Source: Thermoleophilia bacterium (GTDB lineage: Bacteria > Actinomycetota > Thermoleophilia > Gaiellales > Gaiellaceae). Taken from it: a DNA stretch of 7,306 bases. Below the pieces are notes generated by a model. It saw only the letters and a program-made list of their open reading frames with translations, had not been told where the DNA came from and made no database searches. This document shows positions 1-5,675 of the stretch, piece by piece (positions within the stretch are counted from its first letter, which is position 1; every line of letters starts with the position of its first letter). A program made the position numbers and the translations under genes. Location: assembly GCA_013362295.1 (NCBI GenBank), contig JABFWJ010000490.1, positions 1 through 7,306 of the forward strand, in the 5' to 3' direction.

Positions 1-651
1 GAGACGACGCAGGACGAGCTGCTCGCGAAGCTCGACGAGCTGAACGCGTCTGACAAGGTCGACGCGATCCTCGTCCAGCTGCCGCTCCCGCCGCAGATCG
101 ACGAGGCGCGCATCATCCGCGCGGTCGCTCCGTCGAAGGACGTCGACGGATTCCATCCGCTGAACGCGGGTGAGCTCTACCTCGGCCGTCCGGCGCTCGT
201 CTCGGCGACGCCCATCGGTGTGCTCGCGCTCCTCGCGGAGCACCGCATCGAGCTGGACGGCGCGCGCGCCGTCGTCATCGGCCGCAGCGCGATCGTCGGC
301 AAGCCGGTGATGCACCTTCTTCAGCAGGCGAACGCGACCGTGACGCTCTGCCACTCGCACACCAAGGACCTGGCGCAGCACACGCTCGAGGCCGACGTCC
401 TGGTCGCCGCGGTCGGCGTCCCGGCGCTCGTCTCGCCGGACATGGTCAAGGAGCGCTCGGTCGTCGTCGATGTCGGGATGAACAGGACGGACGCAGGTCT
501 TGTCGGCGACGTCGACCCCGGCGCGATTGATATCGCCGCCTACATGACTCCCGTGCCGGGAGGGGTTGGGCCGATGACGATCGCGTGCCTGCTGCAGAAT
601 GCGGTGCGATGCGCGCGGTACCGGAGAGGGGAGCTTGCATATCCGGGGTAA
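1..651 (+). CDS. folD: Bifunctional methylenetetrahydrofolate dehydrogenase / methenyltetrahydrofolate cyclohydrolase FolD (5' end outside window)
   Basis: FolD interconverts 5,10-methylene-THF, 5,10-methenyl-THF and 10-formyl-THF in the cytosol, using NADP+ or NAD+. Frame 1 is open from the first base to a TAA at 649-651, giving 216 residues. The family is usually about 280-300 residues, so roughly 65-80 N-terminal residues are missing, including the stretch with the catalytic lysine. Family motifs in order (window residue numbers) are ILVQLPLP (about 23-30), KDVDGFHPLNAG (46-57), the dinucleotide-binding GRSAIVGKP (from residue 94), and PVPGGVGPMTIA near the C terminus. The loop that is usually PCTPxG reads SATPIG here, so its cysteine is replaced by alanine. 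Base composition matches the neighbours. The identification is secure. A candidate promoter for the next gene overlaps its last codons. Confidence 0.96.
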   Translation, partial: ETTQDELLAKLDELNASDKVDAILVQLPLPPQIDEARIIRAVAPSKDVDGFHPLNAGELYLGRPALVSATPIGVLALLAEHRIELDGARAVVIGRSAIVGKPVMHLLQQANATVTLCHSHTKDLAQHTLEADVLVAAVGVPALVSPDMVKERSVVVDVGMNRTDAGLVGDVDPGAIDIAAYMTPVPGGVGPMTIACLLQNAVRCARYRRGELAYPG

Positions 652-662
652 TTCGCTAGTGT
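635..662 (+). promoter_or_regulatory. Candidate promoter for the cold shock gene
   Basis: TTGCAT (635-640) and TAGTGT (657-662) are separated by 16 bases and resemble the -35 (TTGAC-like) and -10 (TANNNT) boxes of actinobacterial housekeeping promoters. The -35 lies inside the last folD codons and the -10 just after its stop. A start near 669 would give csp a leader of about 57 bases. This rests on pattern matching alone, and I saw no other pair as good in the 74-bp gap. Confidence 0.35.
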
Positions 663-725
663 TCCGCGCGCTCCGTCGGTCTAGCGTCGGCGGTCTTGTA
701 GTCATCCAGCAAGGAGTAGTCGCAA

Positions 726-929
726 GTGGCTGAAGGTACGGTCAAGTGGTTCTCGAACGAAAAGGGCTACGGCTTCATCGAGCGTGGCAACGGCGAGGCG
801 GACGTGTTCGTCCACTTCTCCGCGATCGCCGGTGAGGGCTACAAGTCGCTGACCGAGGGTCAGCGCGTCTCGTTCGAAGTCGTGCAGGGCGACAAGGGCC
901 TGCAGGCGGCGAACGTTTCGGCGCTCTAG
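726..929 (+). CDS. cspA: CspA-family cold shock protein
   Basis: This is a 67-residue single cold shock domain, a small cytosolic beta-barrel that binds single-stranded RNA and DNA and acts as an RNA chaperone. The length is typical of the family. RNP1 is KGYGFIE (residues 13-19), RNP2 is VFVHF (27-31), and the conserved N-terminal GTVKWF patch is present. The start is GTG at 726, chosen because the protein then begins exactly at the family start (MAEGTVKWF) and an AAGGAG box lies at 711-716, nine bases upstream. It lies 74 bp after folD and 66 bp before gatC on the same strand. No convincing terminator with a T tail separates it from gatC, so readthrough into gatCAB is possible. The symbol is generic: which Csp paralog this is, and whether it is cold-induced, cannot be told from sequence. 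Confidence 0.95.
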   Translation: MAEGTVKWFSNEKGYGFIERGNGEADVFVHFSAIAGEGYKSLTEGQRVSFEVVQGDKGLQAANVSAL

Positions 930-951
930 ACCTTTTTCGGAACCGAATTGT

Positions 952-979
952 GCGAGAGGCTCCGAAAGGAGCCTCTCGC
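952..979 (+). promoter_or_regulatory. Perfect 12-bp hairpin with GAAA loop between csp and gatC
   Basis: GCGAGAGGCTCC (952-963), loop GAAA (964-967) and GGAGCCTCTCGC (968-979) form a perfect 12-bp, GC-rich stem closed by a GNRA tetraloop. No run of T follows: the next bases are GTATGTA, then the gatC ribosome binding site at 986. It could be a tail-less terminator or attenuator behind csp, an RNA-processing or stability element in a csp-gatCAB transcript, or a structure that affects access to the gatC start. The hairpin itself is certain; its function is inferred. Confidence 0.7.
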
Positions 980-985
980 GTATGT

Positions 986-991
986 AGGAGG
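986..991 (+). promoter_or_regulatory. gatC ribosome binding site (decides the start)
   Basis: AGGAGG ends four bases before GTG 996, six bases downstream of the 952-979 hairpin. It fixes gatC translation at this GTG. The in-frame ATG at 948 is rejected because it would make the hairpin coding and add residues not found in the family. Confidence 0.8.
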
Positions 992-995
992 AGTC

Positions 996-1280
996 GTGGC
1001 AGGAATCTCGAGGGACGAAGTGCTGCACGTCGCGCGGCTCGCGCGGCTCGAGCTGACCGACGAGGAGGTGGGTCGGTTCCAGGAGCAGCTGTCGGAGATC
1101 ATCGAGGCGATCTCGAAGGTCTCGCAGCTCGACCTGTCCGACGTTCCTCCGACCGCGCACCCACTCGAGATCGCGAACACGTGGGCCGAGGACGAGCCGC
1201 GGCCGTCGCTGACGCTCGACGAGGTCTTCGCGAACGCGCCCGACCGCGACGACGGCTACTTCCGGGTGCCGCCGGCATGA
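996..1280 (+). CDS. gatC: Asp-tRNA(Asn)/Glu-tRNA(Gln) amidotransferase subunit GatC
   Basis: GatC is the small subunit of the GatCAB amidotransferase. It wraps around the GatA-GatB interface and stabilises the complex. The product is 94 residues, the usual size. The N terminus VAGISRDEVLHVARLARLEL with TDEE after it is the classic GatC opening, the middle has the PTAHPLEIANTWAEDEP linker region, and the end is the conserved DGYFRVPPA. The start is GTG at 996 with a strong AGGAGG at 986-991. The stop (1278-1280) overlaps the gatA start by four bases (ATGA), which implies translational coupling and fixed stoichiometry. The gene sits directly behind csp on the same strand. Confidence 0.96.
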   Translation: MAGISRDEVLHVARLARLELTDEEVGRFQEQLSEIIEAISKVSQLDLSDVPPTAHPLEIANTWAEDEPRPSLTLDEVFANAPDRDDGYFRVPPA

Positions 1281-2668
1281 TCGACACGCTCAGATTGACG
1301 GCCGAGGAGGCGTGGAGGCTCGTGGACGGGAGGGAGATCTCGGGCGCCGAGCTGTTCGCGGCCTATGCGGGGCGCGAGGACGATCTGCACGCGTACCTCC
1401 ACCGCTGCGACGACCCCGGCGGCGACGGCATACCGATTGCGATCAAGGACGTGATCGGCACCAAGGGCGTGCCGACGACCGCCGGCTCGAAGATTCTCGA
1501 GGGCTACGTGCCGGTGTTCGACTCGACCGTGGCGTCGCGCTGCAAGCAGCGCGGGCTGCGCCTCCTCGGCAAGACGAACACCGACGAGTTCGCGATGGGC
1601 TCGTCGACGGAGAACTCGGCCTTCGGTCCGTCGCGCAACCCGTGGGACCCGACGCGCGTGCCCGGCGGCTCGGGCGGCGGTTCGGCCGCGGCCGTGACCG
1701 GCGGCCTCGCGCCGTGGGCACTCGGCTCCGACACGGGCGGCTCGATCAAGCAGCCGTCCGCGCTGTGCGGGAACGTCGGTCTGCGCCCGACGTACGGCAC
1801 CGTCTCGCGGTACGGCGTCGTCGCCTTCGCATCCTCGCTCGACCAGGTCGGCCCCGTGGCGAAGACCGTGCGCGACTGCGCCTTCCTCTATTCGATCATC
1901 GCCGGTCGTGACGAGAACGACTCGACCACCGTCGAGGTCCCGACGGTCGAGCTCCCGGGAGCCGAGGACCTGACGGGCGTGCGCATCGGCGTGCCGAAGG
2001 AGATGAACGAGGCGGAGGGGATCGAGCCGGGTGTGAGCGCCGCGGTGCGGCGGGCGATCGAGCTCGCCGAGTCGCTGGGCGCAGAGGTGGGGGAGTGCTC
2101 GCTGCCGCGCTCCGTCGAGTACGGCGTCGCCTGTTACTACCTCGTCGCGCCGGCGGAGGCGTCGTCGAACCTCGGACGCTACGACGGCGTCCGCTACGGG
2201 CTGCGCAGCGACGCCGCCGACTTCCGCGAGATGCTGATGCAGACGCGCCACGACGGCTTCGGCGACGAGCCGAAGCGGCGCATCATGATCGGAACGTACG
2301 CACTGTCGTCCGGCTACTACGACGCCTACTACGGCACCGCGCAGAAGGTGCGCACGGTGATTCGGCGCGAGCACGCCGATGTGTTCGAGTCGTTCGATCT
2401 GATCGTGTCGCCCACCAGCCCGACCGTCGCGTTCAAGATCGGCGAGAAGGTCGACAACCCGCTCGCGATGTACCTCAACGACCTGCTGACGATCCCGTCG
2501 TGCATGGCGGGCCTGCCCGGGCTCAACATCCCGTGCGGCCTGTCCGAGGGGCTGCCGGTCGGCCTGCAGCTGATCGGCCCGCAGTTCTCCGAGAACACGC
2601 TCTTCCGCGCCGGGCACGCGCTCGAACGCGCGCTCGGCTTCGACAGCGTCCCGGAGCGCCTCAGATGA
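1277..2668 (+). CDS. gatA: Asp-tRNA(Asn)/Glu-tRNA(Gln) amidotransferase subunit GatA (amidase)
   Basis: GatA hydrolyses glutamine and releases ammonia, which is channelled to GatB to convert misacylated Glu-tRNA(Gln), and Asp-tRNA(Asn) where needed, into the amide forms. The product is 463 residues of the amidase-signature family. The Ser-cisSer-Lys triad is visible: Lys57 in PIAIKD, Ser132 in PGGSGGGSA, and nucleophile Ser156 in SDTGGSIKQP. The spacings of 75 and 24 residues equal those of Staphylococcus aureus GatA (Lys79, Ser154, Ser178). The second serine of the usual GGSSGGS is glycine here, which leaves the triad intact. LRPTYGTVSRYGVVAFASSLDQVGP follows at about 169-193 as expected. 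The ATG at 1277 overlaps the gatC stop, and the stop overlaps the gatB ATG. The reading frame stays open far upstream, but only because of base composition. Confidence 0.98.
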   Translation: MIDTLRLTAEEAWRLVDGREISGAELFAAYAGREDDLHAYLHRCDDPGGDGIPIAIKDVIGTKGVPTTAGSKILEGYVPVFDSTVASRCKQRGLRLLGKTNTDEFAMGSSTENSAFGPSRNPWDPTRVPGGSGGGSAAAVTGGLAPWALGSDTGGSIKQPSALCGNVGLRPTYGTVSRYGVVAFASSLDQVGPVAKTVRDCAFLYSIIAGRDENDSTTVEVPTVELPGAEDLTGVRIGVPKEMNEAEGIEPGVSAAVRRAIELAESLGAEVGECSLPRSVEYGVACYYLVAPAEASSNLGRYDGVRYGLRSDAADFREMLMQTRHDGFGDEPKRRIMIGTYALSSGYYDAYYGTAQKVRTVIRREHADVFESFDLIVSPTSPTVAFKIGEKVDNPLAMYLNDLLTIPSCMAGLPGLNIPCGLSEGLPVGLQLIGPQFSENTLFRAGHALERALGFDSVPERLR

Positions 2669-4074
2669 GCAACTGGGAGGCCGTGATCGGGCTGGAGATC
2701 CATGTGCAGCTGAAGACGCGCACGAAGATGTTCTGCCGGTGTCCGAACGGGTTCGGCGGGGAGCCGAACACCCAGACCTGCCCTGTCTGCCTCGCGTTTC
2801 CGGGCGCCCTGCCCGTCGCGAACAGGCGCGCGGTCGAGGAGTGCATCAAGCTCGGCCTCGCGCTCGACTGCGAGATCGCGGAACGGGCGGTGTTCCACCG
2901 CAAGAACTACTTCTATCCCGATCTGCCGAAGGCCTACCAGATCAGCCAGTACGACGAGCCGCTCTGCGCACGCGGGAAGCTCGCCGTTCCGACCGAGAAC
3001 GGGGACATCACCGTCGGCATCACCCGCGCTCACCTCGAGGAGGACGCGGCGAAGAACGTGCACGTTGCGGCGTCCGGCCGCATCCACGGGGCCACCGCGA
3101 CGCTCGTCGACTTCAACCGGGGCGGCACCCCACTCGTCGAGATCGTCACGGAGCCGGACCTGCACGACGCCGAGTCGGCGAAGCGCTTCCTGCAGCTCCT
3201 CCGGCAGACGGTGGTCGAGCTCGACCTGTCCGACGCCGAGCTCGAGAAGGGCTCGATGCGCTTCGACGTGAACGTGTCCGTACGCCCCGCGGGCTCGGAC
3301 GAGCTGCGCACGCGGACCGAGTTGAAGAACATGAACTCGTTCAACTTCGCAGCGAAGGGGATCGAGCGCGAGATCGCGCGCCAGATCCGCGTCTACGAGC
3401 AGGGCGGCATCGTCGAGCAGGAGACGCTGCATTTCGATCCGGCGCACGAGGAGTCGCCCCCGATGCGCTCGAAGGAAGAGGCGCAGGACTACCGCTACTT
3501 CCCCGACCCGGATCTCGTGCCGGTGCACCCACCCGTCGACGTCGTCGAGCGGCTGCGCGGCGAGATCGGCGAGCTGCCGGGCGCGCGCATCAAGCGGATC
3601 GCGGACACCCTGTCGTTCTACGACGCGGACGTGCTCGTCACGGGCGGGCTCGACCGGCTGTGGGCGGACGTCGTCGCGGCCGGCGCCGAGCCCAAGGAGG
3701 CGGCGAACGTGCTCGCGAACCAGTTCGTCGCAACCGGCATCGCACCGAGCGCCGTGAACGCCGCAGAGCTGGCAAAGCTCGTGTCGGCGCGCGCCGAGAT
3801 CCCGCGCGCCGCGTTCGACGAGGCGCTCGCGAAGACCGGGGACGCCGGCTTCACCGCCGCGCCCTACCTCGAGCAGAAGGTCGTCGGGGACGCGGCCGAG
3901 CTCGACCCGATCATCGAACGGATCATCGACGCAAACCCGGGCCAGGCCGAGCAGTTCCGCGGCGGCAAGCAGGGCCTGCTCGGCTTCTTCGTCGGCCAGG
4001 TGATGAAGGAGACCGGCGGCAAGGCCGACCCGCGCGTCGTCAACGAGCGCGTCCGCGAGAAGCTGCGCGCCTGA
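2665..4074 (+). CDS. gatB: Asp-tRNA(Asn)/Glu-tRNA(Gln) amidotransferase subunit GatB
   Basis: GatB binds the misacylated tRNA, activates the side-chain carboxylate with ATP (gamma-phosphate transfer), and amidates it with ammonia from GatA. The product is 469 residues, the normal size. The N terminus has VIGLEIHVQL, and a CxC...CxxC set (Cys24, Cys26, Cys39, Cys42) matches the zinc-site pattern of the family, followed by FPGALPVAN. Next come HLEEDAAKN (from His123) and DFNRGGTPLVEIVTEPD (about 149-165), then the RFDVNVSVRP and LKNMNSF motifs. PPMRSKEEAQDYRYFPDPDL marks the end of the catalytic part. The C-terminal YqeY-like tRNA-binding domain ends in GLLGFFVGQVMKETGGKADP. The ATG at 2665 overlaps the gatA stop by four bases. 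It is the last gene of the gatCAB run; a palindromic repeat and likely terminator begin 16 bases after the stop. Confidence 0.98.
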   Translation: MSNWEAVIGLEIHVQLKTRTKMFCRCPNGFGGEPNTQTCPVCLAFPGALPVANRRAVEECIKLGLALDCEIAERAVFHRKNYFYPDLPKAYQISQYDEPLCARGKLAVPTENGDITVGITRAHLEEDAAKNVHVAASGRIHGATATLVDFNRGGTPLVEIVTEPDLHDAESAKRFLQLLRQTVVELDLSDAELEKGSMRFDVNVSVRPAGSDELRTRTELKNMNSFNFAAKGIEREIARQIRVYEQGGIVEQETLHFDPAHEESPPMRSKEEAQDYRYFPDPDLVPVHPPVDVVERLRGEIGELPGARIKRIADTLSFYDADVLVTGGLDRLWADVVAAGAEPKEAANVLANQFVATGIAPSAVNAAELAKLVSARAEIPRAAFDEALAKTGDAGFTAAPYLEQKVVGDAAELDPIIERIIDANPGQAEQFRGGKQGLLGFFVGQVMKETGGKADPRVVNERVREKLRA

Positions 4075-4089
4075 AGATCCGAACTGCTC

Positions 4090-4164
4090 GAATCTGGTTC
4101 GCTTCGCGAATCAGATTCGGTTCTCTCGTGCGGAACCTGATTCGGCGCAGCCGAACCAGATTCC
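4090..4164. repeat. Palindromic intergenic repeat, copy A (four alternating units)
   Basis: Four versions of one ~13-15-nt unit lie in alternating orientation. They are GAATCTGGTTCGC (4090-4102), GCGAATCAGATTC (4106-4118), GGAACCTGATTCGGC (4132-4146) and GCCGAACCAGATTCC (4150-4164). Units 1 and 2 form a 13-bp stem with one G.T and a 3-nt loop. Units 3 and 4 form a stem with 13 of 15 pairs and a 3-nt loop. The outermost arms, 4090-4101 and 4152-4163, are also perfect 12-bp inverted repeats of each other. A related copy lies at 5602-5675. It looks like a member of a dispersed REP- or MITE-like family. It has no coding capacity, and I saw no clear target-site duplication. Confidence 0.85.
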
Positions 4165-4172
4165 AGGTTTTT
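4132..4172 (+). terminator. Likely intrinsic terminator of gatCAB
   Basis: The second hairpin of repeat copy A (4132-4146 with 4150-4164, 13 of 15 pairs) is followed within three bases by TTTTT (4168-4172). That is the arrangement of a Rho-independent terminator, and the position 58 bases after the gatB stop and before sthA fits. The stem carries two mismatches, so strength is uncertain. Confidence 0.6.
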
Positions 4173-4186
4173 CGCGTCGAGTGTGA

Positions 4187-4192
4187 CATCCT
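4187..4192 (+). promoter_or_regulatory. Weak -10-like box at the sthA start
   Basis: CATCCT differs from TANNNT only in its first base and sits six bases before ATG 4199, the same spacing seen at the two genes around 7135-7195. No -35 match and no ribosome binding site are visible. This would make sthA leaderless, but the evidence is one imperfect hexamer plus spacing. Confidence 0.3.
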
Positions 4193-4198
4193 CGGACC

Positions 4199-5596
4199 AT
4201 GGAGTACGACCTCGTCGTCGTGGGATCGGGCCCGGCCGGGCAGAAGGCCGCGATCCAGGGCGCGAAGCTCGGCCGCAACGTCGCACTCGTCGAGCGGCAC
4301 GTGGCGCTCGGCGGCGCATGCGTGAACACCGGCACGATCCCATCGAAGACGATTCGCGAGGCGATCCTCTACCTGACGGGCCTCAACCAACGCGCGATCT
4401 ACGGCCAGAGCTACCGGCTGAAGGAGGTCGTCTCGATCGAGGACATCGCGCTGCGCACGCGGCACGTCGTCGAGCGCGAGCGCGACATCATCCGCGACCA
4501 GCTGCGCAGGAACCACGTGACCGTGCTCGACGGGTGTGCACGGTTCGTCGACCAGCACCAGCTCGAGATCGACGGGCGCGACAGCGCGACCCGTCGTGTG
4601 ACGGCGACGCACATCGTGATCGCGACCGGGTCGGTACCGGCCCATCCGCCCGAGATCGACTTCAACAAGACGACGATCCTCGACTCGGACGACGTCGTGC
4701 TCCGTCTCGCCAAGCTCCCCGGCACGATCGTCGTCGTCGGCGCCGGGGTGATCGGCATCGAGTTCGCGTCGATGTTCGCCGCGTTGGGCTCCAAGGTGAC
4801 CGTCGTCGACGCGCGACCGACGATGCTCGACTTCTGCGACCCCGAGATCGTCGAGGGCCTCCGCTACCACCTACGCGAGCTGAACGTCGTCTTCCGGTTC
4901 GGCGAGCGCGTCGTACGAGTGGAGGAACGCGGCAGCGGAACCCTGACGACGCTCGCGAGCGGGAAGCTGCTGCCGGCTGACGTCGTCTTCTACTCGGCCG
5001 GCCGCGTGGGCGCCGTCGCCGACCTCGAGCTCGCGAACGCCGGTCTCGAAGCGGACACGCGCGGGCGGATCGCCGTCGACGAGTCGTACCGCACCGCCGT
5101 TCCGCACATCTACGCCGTCGGCGACGTCGTCGGTTTCCCGAGCCTCGCGTCCGCCTCCGCGGAGCAGGGGCGCCTCGCGGCGTGCGACATCTTCGACGTG
5201 CCGACCTCCGGCGCGGAGGCACTGCTCCCGATCGGCATCTACTCGATCCCGGAGATCAGCTACGTCGGCAAGACCGAGACGGAGCTGACCGAGGCTCTGA
5301 TCCCCTACGAGGTCGGCATCTCGCACTACCGAGAGCTCGCACGCGGCCAGATCCTCGGCGAGAGCCACGGGCTCGTGAAGCTCCTCGTCTCGCCGGACGA
5401 CCGCAAGCTGCTCGGGGTGCACGCCTTCGGCGCGGGAGCAACCGAGGTCGTGCACATCGGCCAGGCGGTCATGGGCCTCGGCGGAACGATCGACTACCTC
5501 GTCGACTCGGTCTTCAACTACCCGACGTTCGCCGAGGCCTACAAGGTCGCCGCGCTCGACGCACTGAACAAGCTGCGCGCGATCAGCGCCGCATAG
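4199..5596 (+). CDS. sthA: Si-specific NAD(P)+ transhydrogenase (soluble pyridine nucleotide transhydrogenase)
   Basis: SthA is a cytosolic FAD flavoprotein that exchanges hydride between NADPH and NAD+, typically draining excess NADPH. The 465-residue product has the FAD-binding GSGPAG (residues 9-14), a second dinucleotide site GAGVIG (181-186) followed by Asp204 at the end of the next strand, and the FAD motif YAVGDVVGFPSLASAS (305-320). It belongs to the pyridine nucleotide-disulphide oxidoreductase family but lacks the redox disulphide: CVNTGTIPSK (41-50) keeps Cys41 and has Thr46 in place of the second cysteine. The usual catalytic His-Pro of lipoamide dehydrogenase is NYPTFAEAYKVAA (440-452). 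Both losses are those of SthA rather than lipoamide dehydrogenase or mercuric reductase. No ribosome binding site precedes ATG 4199. The gene stands alone between two copies of a palindromic repeat. Confidence 0.94.
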   Translation: MEYDLVVVGSGPAGQKAAIQGAKLGRNVALVERHVALGGACVNTGTIPSKTIREAILYLTGLNQRAIYGQSYRLKEVVSIEDIALRTRHVVERERDIIRDQLRRNHVTVLDGCARFVDQHQLEIDGRDSATRRVTATHIVIATGSVPAHPPEIDFNKTTILDSDDVVLRLAKLPGTIVVVGAGVIGIEFASMFAALGSKVTVVDARPTMLDFCDPEIVEGLRYHLRELNVVFRFGERVVRVEERGSGTLTTLASGKLLPADVVFYSAGRVGAVADLELANAGLEADTRGRIAVDESYRTAVPHIYAVGDVVGFPSLASASAEQGRLAACDIFDVPTSGAEALLPIGIYSIPEISYVGKTETELTEALIPYEVGISHYRELARGQILGESHGLVKLLVSPDDRKLLGVHAFGAGATEVVHIGQAVMGLGGTIDYLVDSVFNYPTFAEAYKVAALDALNKLRAISAA

Positions 5597-5601
5597 ACCG
5601 A

Positions 5602-5675
5602 AAGGCTCCAATCTGGTTCGCGTCGCGAATCAGATTGGGTGGTGCTCTGGCGGAGCCGAACCAGATTCGAGCCTT
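5602..5675. repeat. Palindromic intergenic repeat, copy B, at the convergent 3' ends of sthA and the copper monooxygenase
   Basis: The units CCAATCTGGTTCGC (5608-5621), GCGAATCAGATTGG (5625-5638) and GCCGAACCAGATTCG (5655-5669) are copies of the unit in copy A at 4090-4164; the third of its four units is missing or unrecognisable. Units 1 and 2 form a 14-bp stem with one G.T and loop GTC. The outer arms 5602-5620 and 5657-5675 pair at 18 of 19 positions. It fills nearly the whole gap between the sthA stop (5596) and the opposing stop (5675-5677), so a bidirectional terminator or 3'-end protector role is plausible. No good T tail is visible on the plus strand. Confidence 0.85.

Noticed and set aside
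930..950. A terminator made of TTTTT (933-937) right after csp
   Set aside because: No stable stem precedes the T run. The small TTCGG-AA-CCGAA inverted repeat follows it instead and is too short.
948..995. A 16-residue upstream extension of gatC from ATG 948
   Set aside because: It would translate through the 952-979 hairpin, has no ribosome binding site, and adds residues absent from GatC. GTG 996 has a strong AGGAGG and the family N terminus.
1290..1297. TCAGATTG inside the start of gatA as another copy of the palindromic repeat
   Set aside because: Only eight bases match and no partner arm lies nearby, so chance is the simplest explanation.
1256..2617. A long minus-strand open frame opposite gatA (453 codons)
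   Set aside because: It is a composition artefact of GC-rich codons opposite a gene with full catalytic motifs. The translation is low-complexity Arg/Ala/Val with no recognisable domain.
4090..4164. Repeat copy A as an intact insertion sequence or CRISPR array
   Set aside because: It is 75 bp with no coding capacity and no evident target-site duplication. The units alternate in orientation and are nearly adjacent, unlike direct repeats with unique spacers.
4199..5596. Lipoamide dehydrogenase or mercuric reductase
   Set aside because: The second redox cysteine is Thr46 and the C-terminal His-Pro catalytic motif is Asn-Tyr-Pro, so a disulphide reductase mechanism is not possible. The pattern fits SthA.
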